NCBI GenBank assembly: GCA_012800155.1
Contig: JAAZJX010000037.1
Span: 1-12,142, forward strand
Length of the DNA: 12,142 nt
Source of the DNA: Candidatus Magasanikiibacteriota bacterium
Lineage (GTDB): Bacteria > Patescibacteriota > Patescibacteriia > Magasanikbacterales > UBA922
Reading direction: 5' to 3'
In this document: piece after piece, positions 1 through 7,528 of the stretch
Position numbering within the stretch: position 1 is the first letter of the stretch
Layout of the letters: the number at the start of each line of letters is the position of its first letter
Notes under the pieces: model-generated
Seen by the model: the letters and a program-made list of their open reading frames with translations, nothing else
Database searches by the model: none
Told to the model about the DNA's origin: nothing
Program-made: the position numbers and the translations under genes

Positions 1-147
1 AGTTGCTATTTCGATTCCATCAGCACTTTGAATTTCATATATCGGTAAAACTTTTTGTTTTATTTCTATATTGTACTTTTCAAAAAAAGATTTAGCACTT
101 TCAAGCTTGTTTTTATTTTCAGTAATGAATTTTATTGTTTTTTTCAT
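1..147 (-). CDS. Ham1/RdgB-like non-canonical purine NTP pyrophosphatase, 5' part (cut by window edge)
   Basis: Only the first 49 codons are in the window. The family hydrolyses dITP, XTP and related damaged nucleotides to the monophosphate plus pyrophosphate and so cleans the nucleotide pool in the cytosol. The translation starts MKKTIKFITENKNKLESAKS. It shows the family's N-terminal (S/T)-x-N-x-x-K phosphate-binding signature as T9-E-N11-K-N-K14, followed by the YEIQS motif near residues 41-45 that matches the conserved E-I-Q segment. The ATG at 145-147 is preceded directly by an in-frame TAA, so no earlier start is possible. No Shine-Dalgarno sequence is visible. It lies 67 nt downstream of the broken gene on the same strand but has its own possible promoter. 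The family call rests on a short N-terminus: likely, not certain. Confidence 0.72.
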   Translation of the reverse strand, partial: MKKTIKFITENKNKLESAKSFFEKYNIEIKQKVLPIYEIQSADGIEIAT

Positions 148-156
148 TTATGATTA

Positions 157-184
157 ATTTTATATTTATAAATACTTTTGACAA
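157..184 (-). promoter_or_regulatory. Possible promoter of the Ham1-like gene
   Basis: On the minus strand TTGTCA (179-184) and TAAAAT (157-162) are separated by 16 nt. The -10 box ends only about 9 nt before the ATG, so a transcript from here would be almost leaderless, which fits the lack of a Shine-Dalgarno site. In DNA this AT-rich such matches arise by chance, so support is modest. Confidence 0.3.
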
Positions 185-214
185 TGTTTTTTGTTATGAA
201 TTTTTGCCCCAACC

Positions 215-696
215 CTATTGAACAATCCTTTTTTCATTCAACATTCTACGAGAAACATAAAGGTTTTTACTGGTTTTTCTATTTTGTTCAAATTGATCTT
301 TAGTAATTTGACCAATTAATTCAACTTTATAATCATTATTAAGTAAAATTAAAATAAATTCATCCCGAGTGTCTTCTAATCTAGTTGTTCTTCCTGTTTT
401 ATTTTCCAGACTAATTAATTTAACAGATACTTTTTCGGGCCATTACCACAAATAATATCAAAATCTTTGATATTGGACTGATCGTTTATTTAGGGATTTC
501 TTTTTTGATCATTTAGTAATTGCCAAGCAATAAATTCCCCTATTCTACTTCCAATTATATTATTATTGCCATTTAATAATTGATTGGATTTTAATGAGTT
601 TACAAATTTTAAAAATTCCGTACGAGCATTGAGATAATCATTGCAAGTCTTTCTTATAATTTTAATGTTCTTCATTGCACTTTTTATATTGTTCAT
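215..696 (-). pseudogene. Broken PD-(D/E)XK nuclease-like gene (internal stop plus frameshift)
   Basis: The first intact piece (490-696) begins MNNIKSAMKNIKIIRKTCND, or at the second ATG (673-675, MKNIKII). It contains RIGEFIAWQLLN and ends at TAA 490-492. The same frame continues past this stop as INDQSNIKDFDIICGNG, down to about 439. The reading then shifts frame near 437-445 and goes on as EKVSVKLISLENKTGRTTR, with hydrophobic FILILLNNDYKVELIGQI further on and a TAG at 215-217. Read through both lesions this is one protein of about 155-160 residues. The order of a GE-containing helix, an FD-I strand, a V-S-V-K-L strand and a later hydrophobic strand resembles small PD-(D/E)XK-fold proteins found beside restriction genes (GE...D...(Q/S)xK). 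The two ATG candidates overlap the end of the upstream MORC-like gene (overlap 14 nt from the second ATG), so the pair was probably translated together. The family is an inference; the coding relic is visible in the sequence. Sequencing error in a homopolymer could explain the shift but not the stop as well. Confidence 0.6.
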
Positions 697-2767
697 CAAG
701 AAGAGTATCAATTTTTTTGAATGCGCTTATCATCGTCGTATGGTCTCTTTTAAACATTTTGCCAATTTCGGAAAAAGAAATATCTAATTCTTTTTTAATT
801 CTATATATTGCTATGTGTCTCGGAAGTACATATTTTTTTTCTCTGCTTTTGCCCATGATATTTTCAACAGAAATTCCATAAGCATTTGCAGTGTCTTCTA
901 TTATTCTTTTTGTTTCTATCTCCAATTCCTGAGTTTTTAGATTATAAATTTTTTCTGTAGAAGTTCCATAAATATTTGTGATATCTTTTATTATATTTTT
1001 TTCTTCTGTCTTTAATTCCTTTAATTCTTGGGACTTTATATATTTTTTGCCTTCTATTTTTAATAAGGATTTGTTGATTATCTGTCTAACTCTTTCTCTT
1101 GTAATTTTTAAATGATTACCAATTTCTTGTAGAGTCATTCCTTTTTCTAATCGCATACTAAGACATAATTTTTCATTTTTAGTTAGCAGCATTTCTTCTT
1201 TATTTTTAGTACTCATTAGGTGATTATATGCTTCTATCTCATTCTCATCTTTTTCTTTTATTTTTAGGGTGATATCTTCTGAATAAACTTCTGCTAGTTT
1301 TTTAATTACACCATCTCTTAAATAAACTAATTTGTCATTTGTTTGTCCACTTTCTCTTAGAAAAACCTCTATAATTCCTTCTGCTATATAAAATATCATA
1401 TATAACAGATCTACATTTAAAATATCTAAAAGTTTATATTTTTTATTTAAAAATATCATTATTGTTTTTGTGGATGGGTCTAAAAAAGATTCTTTTGATT
1501 TCTTATCATCATCAAGATTTGTCCATTCAAATTCAAATTTATATTTTTCTGAGTTTATCGTTATGAACTTATCTTTGTTCTGAGAAAACTTTTTAGGTGT
1601 TCTGTCTTTATTTTTATTGATATTATTATTTTCGTTATTTTTTGTTGGATTATTTGTGGTCTCTCTTCTTTCTTTATTGAATTCTTCTCCATCATCATCT
1701 TTTTTTGACTGCTGGTTGCTTGGAAAAGAAAACTCCTTTATTTCATCGAAATTATTTAAAGCTTCTAATAGATTATTTTTAAAAGTTTCTTTAACTTGTT
1801 GAGGCAAATCTTTTATTTTTTCTTCTTTGTTTTTGTTCTGCGATTCTTCAATTACCTTTTTCAAAATATTTTTAAACTTATTAAAAAAATCAGCAAATAA
1901 AGGATCGTTATTAATAAATTCTCTTTTATTATGTGTTACTGGTAAAGGATCAAGGTGTATTTCACCAGTAATCCACATTTTCGATGGATGATAATGGTAT
2001 CCAAGTTTTTCGTGGGCTCGAATTAATCTATTATATTTATAAAGATTAAAACCGCTCTTCTCCTGTGATCCTTTTTCTAGAATTCCTGTCCATCCTGTAA
2101 TTTTTTTACCATTGTTTAAAGTAATAACAAAGTTTTGTTTTGAATTATCAACAAGCTTTACTTCTAGTGGTTTTACCTCTTTATTATTTACTTTTATTTT
2201 TACTTCTTTGTTACTTATAAATACTCCGAATCTTTCCGAAAGGTGTATTAAAAGAGATTCAATTAAATTTTTATGTTGATTAAATTTTAATTTAGTAATG
2301 TATATTTTAGTACCCGAATCATTTACGTTGTATTGTTTTAAAATGTTAATTTGCTGATCCCACTTATTATTTTTTTCCCATTCTTCGATGTCAAAATTTA
2401 TGCAGTACTTTTCTGTCGATCCTTTCTTTTTGGTTTGTACAATAAACTTTTTTCCAAGGGACATACAAGCTGTTTTTAGTCCCATTCCAAAATATCCTAA
2501 GTCCCCCGTTTTTTTACTGGATTTGCCTAAAATAACACTATTTATAGCTTCTTCTTTATTCATCCCCTTACCATTATCTTCAACGATAACTTTGTTCTTT
2601 AAAATTTTTATATTTATATTTACAGTATCTTCTCTTGCATCAATAGAGTTATCTATAAGTTCTGATATAGCTTCTGATACTGTATAATTCGCATTGCCTA
2701 ATTTTGCAAACAATGAAACATCTGGAACTATACTTATTCTTTCTTTTTTTATAAATTCTAATGACAT
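662..2767 (-). CDS. MORC-like GHKL ATPase fused to sigma-70 region 4 and DnaA domain IV
   Basis: 701 residues. Residues 30-105 form a Bergerat (GHKL) ATP site: N-box E36-LID-N40, G1 box D64-NGKG68, G2 box GYFGMGLKTA at 91-100. Residues about 180-300 look like the S5-type transducer of MORC proteins, with GFNLYKYNRLIR (239-250) and THNKREF with the invariant-type lysine K281. An Asn/Lys-rich linker follows at about 350-405. Residues about 530-572 match sigma-70 region 4 (MTLQEIG...ITRERVRQI). Residues about 625-688 match DnaA domain IV, including AYGISVEN, VLPRHIAIY and the DNA-contacting signature RDHTTMISAFKKI. GHKL-S5 proteins clamp DNA through ATP-driven dimer closure; the two C-terminal domains would supply sequence-specific binding. 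DnaA's AAA+ domain and the other sigma regions are absent, so it is neither an initiator nor a sigma factor. The ATG is fixed by a TAA immediately upstream; no Shine-Dalgarno site. Base composition is clearly more AT-rich than the R-M genes. The role is unknown: regulator or defence ATPase. Confidence 0.85.
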   Translation of the reverse strand: MSLEFIKKERISIVPDVSLFAKLGNANYTVSEAISELIDNSIDAREDTVNINIKILKNKVIVEDNGKGMNKEEAINSVILGKSSKKTGDLGYFGMGLKTACMSLGKKFIVQTKKKGSTEKYCINFDIEEWEKNNKWDQQINILKQYNVNDSGTKIYITKLKFNQHKNLIESLLIHLSERFGVFISNKEVKIKVNNKEVKPLEVKLVDNSKQNFVITLNNGKKITGWTGILEKGSQEKSGFNLYKYNRLIRAHEKLGYHYHPSKMWITGEIHLDPLPVTHNKREFINNDPLFADFFNKFKNILKKVIEESQNKNKEEKIKDLPQQVKETFKNNLLEALNNFDEIKEFSFPSNQQSKKDDDGEEFNKERRETTNNPTKNNENNNINKNKDRTPKKFSQNKDKFITINSEKYKFEFEWTNLDDDKKSKESFLDPSTKTIMIFLNKKYKLLDILNVDLLYMIFYIAEGIIEVFLRESGQTNDKLVYLRDGVIKKLAEVYSEDITLKIKEKDENEIEAYNHLMSTKNKEEMLLTKNEKLCLSMRLEKGMTLQEIGNHLKITRERVRQIINKSLLKIEGKKYIKSQELKELKTEEKNIIKDITNIYGTSTEKIYNLKTQELEIETKRIIEDTANAYGISVENIMGKSREKKYVLPRHIAIYRIKKELDISFSEIGKMFKRDHTTMISAFKKIDTLLDEQYKKCNEEH

Positions 2768-2808
2768 TTATTTAAAATTTTAATTTTTATTTAATTTGCA
2801 ATGATTTC

Positions 2809-2837
2809 ATTATATGACTTAACAAAAAAATTAACAA
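2809..2837 (-). promoter_or_regulatory. Promoter of the MORC-like fusion gene
   Basis: Minus-strand TTGTTA (2832-2837) and a perfect TATAAT (2809-2814) are spaced by 17 nt, the ideal sigma-70 distance, and would give a leader of about 35 nt before the ATG at 2767. The first copy of the ~70-bp repeat begins about 15 bp upstream of the -35 box. That position suits an activator or operator site. Confidence 0.55.
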
Positions 2838-2852
2838 GAAGAATTGGTAATG

Positions 2853-2926
2853 TGTAGTGGTAATATGATAATGTCCTACCTTGAGCAAGATAGAAATGTC
2901 TTAGTTAATAAGTTTTGGTATATAAA
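2853..2926. repeat. ~70-bp direct repeat, copy A
   Basis: This segment and 10952-11024 align in the same orientation. In the first 48 positions (2853-2900 against 10952-10999) I count 5 mismatches, about 90% identity. Similarity continues more weakly, with one 1-bp gap, into the AT-rich tail. The left boundary is abrupt, starting TGTAGTGGTAATATGATAAT here and TGTAATGGCAATATGATAAT in the other copy. Each copy holds two octamers 25 bp apart: ATGTCCTA (2871-2878) and ATGTCTTA (2896-2903). The sharp 5'-TG edge with internal short repeats recalls ends of IS elements, but there is no transposase here. Confidence 0.85.
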
Positions 2927-3112
2927 AGAAAACTTTACTGTTTTGTATTTCTCTTAATCAGAGAAAAGTGGAAGTACTCTATTTTAATTCGCAAGAGAAT
3001 AAAAATTCCTTCCCTCAGATTCCCTTCTTTTTTGCACTTTTGCTTTTCGAATTTCGTCCAATTTTTTTTGCGGGGCTACAAATTAAAAAGGTGGGATTAG
3101 AATTCAAATTTA

Positions 3113-5074
3113 TCATCGACTTTGGGATTTTGAATTTAGATTGTTGAGATAATTCTTAAATTCTTGTATTCCTTGCAATGAATTTTTTGTATGATTGCCT
3201 TTTATATAACTAGAGTATTCTATATGTTTATCGGACAACTGGTCCAAAAAATTGTGTGCTTGCCTCGCGCCACCAGATTTTAGCGCGGTAAGGATATGTA
3301 AACTTTTTCTGGCACGAGTCATTGCAATATAGAACGCATTTTTTGTTACCCAACTCATATTTACATTATCAAAGCCAATAATTATCACATGGTCAGCTGA
3401 CAACCCTTTTGATCCAACTATTGTTATCAGTTCCACAGCACCCATCTTTCTTATCTCAATTTCTTCTAATTCCGCCTCCTCGTCTTCTTGATATTCAATT
3501 TTCGATACTTCTTTTTGATTAATGGATTTTTTTTCAATATCCTCTTTGAGTCGATTTTGATCCGCTACAGAAATAATACAAGCGATATTTTCTATTTTTT
3601 GTTCTATCGTCTGATCGTCGGCTTCCAAAATTGCCTTAATCTTATTGCATCTTTGTATCGTATTTTTAGTTTCCTCGGATTCAAGATCACAAAAGTTTTG
3701 ATTATTTTGCATGGCACTATCAACTAGCTCATGTACTTTCGTTTCCGCGATATTTTCGTATTGCAAAACTTTTCGGAAAGTAAAATTGTTTTGGGAATTA
3801 TTGGCAAGAGAATGATAACTCAAAATCTTATAATAATCTTCAGAAAAATGGCGATTTTCTACCTGATACTCCGTCACGATATTCATGATTTTCTTTTTCT
3901 CCTTTCCGTAAAAATTAACTTCTTTTGCTGGAGTTAATATAAGTAGAAAAGCGTCTTTTTCTTCTCCTGTTTCCAACTTGGTTTTTCGTTCATCGATCGC
4001 CATTTTATTCTCTGTCACAAACTTTTCTATATAATCGACAGCAGTGAAAGCAGTTGCACACGCAATAACTTGTACTCTTGGCTCGTCGTCAGCCGTTTTA
4101 ATTGGCAAATAGATTTTTTCTATACATTCTATCTCTCGATTTTGCTGAATAAAATATCCTGCTGATTTTGTAATGTGAAAACTACTTCTGCTACAAAAAG
4201 GCAACATTCCATTTACATAGTCACTATTCTTATAAAGATCTCGTATCAGATTTGGTTTTCCTGATTTTAACTTTTCGTAAAGAACCTGCTCATCGTCACC
4301 AACAACAAACAGACCCTTTGGGTTGTTTGCTAATTGATTTATTAGTGCGTCTTCCGCAGAATTAAAATCCTGATATTCATCAATGATAAAATAACTACTT
4401 TTATTGAGATTGGTATTTTCCACTAATGCGTCTTTGGCACGTAAAATCAAGTCAGCAAAACCAGCCGCGTTGTAAAATTGGCACAACTTAAAATAAACTT
4501 CCTTCAAGCTCTGCCATTCATCAGATTCTTCAAACTCGGCATTATGCAACTGTTCCTCAAATTTTTTCCAAGTGTAAACGCTCTTGTCTAATATCGTATA
4601 AAAAGCTAAAACATCGCCCCACACAACATCTTTCCAAAATTGTCCTATTATTTGAAAGCGAGGCTGAAATCGCCATTTCGTTGTACCATGATTCTGTTCA
4701 ACAATACTTCGCGCAAATTTGTGTAAAGTTGTGACAGTAATATTGCTTTTTTGCTCGTTAGATAATCGTTTATCACCATTAATATCATTTTGCAAGTCCA
4801 CAACAAGTTTTCTTACAAAACTGGTTACAAAAATTTTCGCCTGTGCATCTTGCTGATACCAATAATTGATCCTGTCCAAAAATAAGTGACTCTTTCCTGT
4901 TCCGGGACCGGAAACGATCAGAAATTTTATGGCTTCGTGTTGAGCAATAGCTGAAGCATTTTGGTTTCTATATTCAGTACGCTTATTGTCAGTCAAAGCA
5001 TCCAACTCATCTCGCAAAGTTTGAAGTTCAGTGGCTTCAAAGGGAGTGCCATCGTTGTTAATTAAATATCGCAT
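3113..5074 (-). CDS. UvrD/Rep-like superfamily 1 helicase, last gene of the R-M operon
   Basis: 653 residues. SF1 motifs occur in order: Walker A GPGTGKS (56-62), a TLHKFA segment (116-121) like motif Ib, Walker B DEYQD (232-236), GDDEQVLY (259-266) in the motif III position, GSKGLSADHV (about 554-563) as motif V and YIAMTRARKSLHI (582-594) as motif VI. Such proteins translocate on single-stranded DNA using ATP. It is a little shorter than housekeeping UvrD or PcrA (about 720-750) and has an acidic E/D-rich insertion around residues 520-545. It starts 5 nt after the stop of the methylase-specificity gene, so it is co-transcribed and probably translationally coupled, with no independent Shine-Dalgarno site. 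Position in the operon suggests an accessory role in restriction, such as processing cut or translocated DNA, rather than general repair. That role is inferred. Confidence 0.88.
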   Translation of the reverse strand: MRYLINNDGTPFEATELQTLRDELDALTDNKRTEYRNQNASAIAQHEAIKFLIVSGPGTGKSHLFLDRINYWYQQDAQAKIFVTSFVRKLVVDLQNDINGDKRLSNEQKSNITVTTLHKFARSIVEQNHGTTKWRFQPRFQIIGQFWKDVVWGDVLAFYTILDKSVYTWKKFEEQLHNAEFEESDEWQSLKEVYFKLCQFYNAAGFADLILRAKDALVENTNLNKSSYFIIDEYQDFNSAEDALINQLANNPKGLFVVGDDEQVLYEKLKSGKPNLIRDLYKNSDYVNGMLPFCSRSSFHITKSAGYFIQQNREIECIEKIYLPIKTADDEPRVQVIACATAFTAVDYIEKFVTENKMAIDERKTKLETGEEKDAFLLILTPAKEVNFYGKEKKKIMNIVTEYQVENRHFSEDYYKILSYHSLANNSQNNFTFRKVLQYENIAETKVHELVDSAMQNNQNFCDLESEETKNTIQRCNKIKAILEADDQTIEQKIENIACIISVADQNRLKEDIEKKSINQKEVSKIEYQEDEEAELEEIEIRKMGAVELITIVGSKGLSADHVIIIGFDNVNMSWVTKNAFYIAMTRARKSLHILTALKSGGARQAHNFLDQLSDKHIEYSSYIKGNHTKNSLQGIQEFKNYLNNLNSKSQSR

Positions 5075-5079
5075 ATTAC

Positions 5080-7527
5080 TTAAATATCGTTTAGAATCTT
5101 GCCAATTTTTTCTTCCATAAGCTCAATCAGGCGACGGTTAGAAGCGATGATTTCTTCTTCCTTTTCCGCTTCAGCGACGAGCTGTTTTTGTATTTCAAGT
5201 GGTGGAAGAGGGATTTTAATTGATCGCATTTTTTCTTGATTTAATTTTGGCACCGTAACGCCGGTTATATAGGGCGCTAAATCAATTGAGTCAATATAAA
5301 CTGCCAGTACTTCATCTAAAACTTTATCTCTATTTGGTCGTAAAACATGAGCGTGATTGTTAACCCAATATTTTCCCTCTGCGATAAAGGCTGTTTTTTC
5401 GCCAACGCCCCATTTTGCTCCGTCCTCGCCAATCAAAACTAATTTTTCATCAAAAATATAATCATCTATATAATCCACAATTCCAGTTGCCCCATAATAT
5501 GGATATTTGCCCTGTTTTCTGTCTGCCTTTGTAATGGGTTTTCTCTTGCTGTCTAAAATTTCGCACACCTCTCCTAATTTCACCCACTCAATATCCTCTA
5601 ACTTTCTAAGCTCTTGGCCAAAATATCGTTTCTCTCTCTCTAGATTTTTGATGATTTCTTTGGCGTGATTGATTGCGTTTTGCTTAACCTCAATCTGCTC
5701 CACGATTTCTTTTTGCACTTCAAGTGGTGGAAGCGGAATTTTATACTTTTCAACATCACCTTTTGATATAAAAAGTTGCCCGCCACCTCGTTTTGGTAAG
5801 GTATTGCTTCTCATTATATAAAACAAGAATTTCGGCTCCAGTTTTTTATGGTCGGGTGTAAAAGTGATCGTATTTTTAATAGCAGTAAATTTTTCGGTCG
5901 GATAAAATACCCTTCCACAATTTGTTCCAATTGCAGATAAAACAGTAGCACCAACTTCGTGCTCAAAATGATTTATTCGACCATCAGCACCAGCAGCACT
6001 TACGCCAAGAAATTTACCATTCTCAATATAAGATTTTTTCGTTAGTTCAGTATTGCCCCAATCAATCTTGGCAACTTCTTGCAATTCAACCGATGGCCAT
6101 TTTTGACTTTTGTGTATTTCAACCTCTCTATATCTTTCACCAGTCAAATTATAATTACCACTTTCAGCGATCTTTTCTTTCTTTACCCAAAGCGCAATAT
6201 CACTATCTTTTTTCTTGTTTTGTTTCCATGCTTCCAAAATATCCAACGCTTCAGGTAAATCATTTTTATCAATCTTCCGCCTTTGTGCGCCAAGATCAAA
6301 ACCATCGTTTTCAATTTTTAAGAACAAAATCTCATCACTCTTTTTGGCAAGCTCATTATCAAAAAACAAAATACTCGTTTTTACTCCCGAATACGGATTG
6401 AAAACACCTGGAGGAAGTGAAACAACAGCAAAAAGCCCGTCCTCAATAAGCATTTGGCGAAGCTGTTTGTAGGCATTTTCCGTTTTGAAAATAATTCCTT
6501 CCGGCACAATAATACCAGCACGGCCCTTGAGATTGAGATGCTCCAAAATATAATCCACAAAAAGCACTTCGGAACGGTTAGCTTGTACACTAAACCTTTT
6601 ATGCGGACGAATGCCACCTTTTGGTGACATAAATGGTGGATTAGCCATTATCACATCAAACTGTTCGCCCCAGTGTTTTTCACTGGTAAGTGTGTCATAT
6701 TCGTAAATTTTCGGATCAGAGAAACCATGCAAATACATATTCACTAACGAGAGTTTTACCATATCCGGCGAAATATCATAGCCAACAAAATTATTCATTA
6801 GTTTGCCTCGTTCATTAGGTGTAAGCTGGTCGCCACGATAAATTTTTTCCGCAAGCACAGTTTCGGCTATTGTTTCTCCTTCCGCCAATTTTTCTTCAGC
6901 TTTTTCTTTTTCCGGCTTAAAATTTGAAGAATTGTGCTTGCAAATATGTTTATAAGCAGAAATCAAAAATCCTGCTGTACCGCAAGCGGGATCTAAAACA
7001 GTTTCGTTTTTTTTCGGGTCAACTACTGCCACAATAAAGTCAATGATATGTCGCGGAGTACGGAATTGTCCAGCATCGCCTTGACTGCCAAGAACTGAAA
7101 GCAGGTATTCAAACGCATTGCCAAGATCTTCGCTGTGGTCGTAAGTAAAGTTGTCAATTTCTTTCAAAAACAACGAGAGCGTTTCAGGATCACGGTAAGG
7201 TAAAAAAGCGTCTTTGAAAATATCACGGAAAAGCTGTGGTAATTGTTTTGCTTTAGCAAAAGCACTGATAGCTCTTACGTACAAATCCATCCGCCCTTGC
7301 CCAGAGTAGCGTGTATCTAACAATTTACTCCACGCAAAATCTTTCAAGTCATCTGTAAAAAACTTTGCTTTTCCGCCAAGCTCTTCTGCTTCTTTGTCCA
7401 TATCATCCATGAATTTATAGACCAATGCCGTAGTAATTTGCTCCACTTGCGCTTTTGGATCAGGAACTTTGCCGACAAGAATTTGCCGGGCCGAGTCAAT
7501 TTTTCGTTTTGTGATTGTGTCTAACAT
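5080..7527 (-). CDS. hsdM-hsdS: Type I R-M methyltransferase-specificity fusion (HsdM-HsdS)
   Basis: 815 residues. Residues 1-465 are a type I N6-adenine methyltransferase: helical N-terminal HsdM domain, GQFRTPR (153-159), SAM-binding motif I DPACGTAGF (179-187) and catalytic NPPF (296-299), followed by the HsdM-typical PEGIIF and LPPGVFNPYSGVKTSILFF segments. From about 478 on it is a complete specificity subunit: target-recognition domain 1 (478-596), conserved helical spacer beginning IPLPPLEVQKEIVEQIE (597-613), recognition domain 2 (646-770) and a second helical spacer beginning IPLPPLEIQKQLVAEAE (772-788). The two spacers are obvious internal copies, as in ordinary HsdS. Standard systems encode HsdM (about 500 aa) and HsdS (about 400 aa) separately. 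It methylates adenine in a bipartite target and guides HsdR. The ATG lies 1 nt beyond the stop of the preceding gene. All key motifs are intact. Confidence 0.93.
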   Translation of the reverse strand: MLDTITKRKIDSARQILVGKVPDPKAQVEQITTALVYKFMDDMDKEAEELGGKAKFFTDDLKDFAWSKLLDTRYSGQGRMDLYVRAISAFAKAKQLPQLFRDIFKDAFLPYRDPETLSLFLKEIDNFTYDHSEDLGNAFEYLLSVLGSQGDAGQFRTPRHIIDFIVAVVDPKKNETVLDPACGTAGFLISAYKHICKHNSSNFKPEKEKAEEKLAEGETIAETVLAEKIYRGDQLTPNERGKLMNNFVGYDISPDMVKLSLVNMYLHGFSDPKIYEYDTLTSEKHWGEQFDVIMANPPFMSPKGGIRPHKRFSVQANRSEVLFVDYILEHLNLKGRAGIIVPEGIIFKTENAYKQLRQMLIEDGLFAVVSLPPGVFNPYSGVKTSILFFDNELAKKSDEILFLKIENDGFDLGAQRRKIDKNDLPEALDILEAWKQNKKKDSDIALWVKKEKIAESGNYNLTGERYREVEIHKSQKWPSVELQEVAKIDWGNTELTKKSYIENGKFLGVSAAGADGRINHFEHEVGATVLSAIGTNCGRVFYPTEKFTAIKNTITFTPDHKKLEPKFLFYIMRSNTLPKRGGGQLFISKGDVEKYKIPLPPLEVQKEIVEQIEVKQNAINHAKEIIKNLEREKRYFGQELRKLEDIEWVKLGEVCEILDSKRKPITKADRKQGKYPYYGATGIVDYIDDYIFDEKLVLIGEDGAKWGVGEKTAFIAEGKYWVNNHAHVLRPNRDKVLDEVLAVYIDSIDLAPYITGVTVPKLNQEKMRSIKIPLPPLEIQKQLVAEAEKEEEIIASNRRLIELMEEKIGKILNDI

Positions 7528-7528
7528 A

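Larger units (their letters stand above)
2768..3112. other. Intergenic spacer between helicase and MORC-like gene
   Basis: 345 bp with no convincing gene. It holds the promoter of the MORC-like gene (2809-2837) and repeat copy A (2853-2926). The stretch 2930-3112 is plain AT-rich DNA with a weak 6-bp hairpin at 2948-2966 (TTTCTC/GAGAAA), too weak to call a terminator. A plus-strand open frame at 2915-3100 has no family features and no ribosome site and is not called. The helicase gene ends TGA-TAA (double stop) at the right margin. Confidence 0.6.

Noticed and set aside
2853..2926. DnaA boxes in the repeats, as a target for the DnaA domain IV protein
   Set aside because: No TTATNCACA-like nonamer; the closest, TTATCATAT on the minus strand, differs at several key positions. 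The link between protein and repeat stays a hypothesis.
2915..3100. Plus-strand open frame of 61 codons in the spacer
   Set aside because: No recognisable motif, no ribosome site, and it starts inside the tail of repeat A. Composition looks like translated AT-rich spacer.
3050..3112. Possible tRNA relic: GGTGGGATTAGAATTCAAA resembles the T-arm region of a minus-strand tRNA
   Set aside because: The T stem does not pair and no acceptor, anticodon or D arm can be drawn around it. It also does not match the tRNA-Trp at the right edge, so it gives no attachment-site pair.
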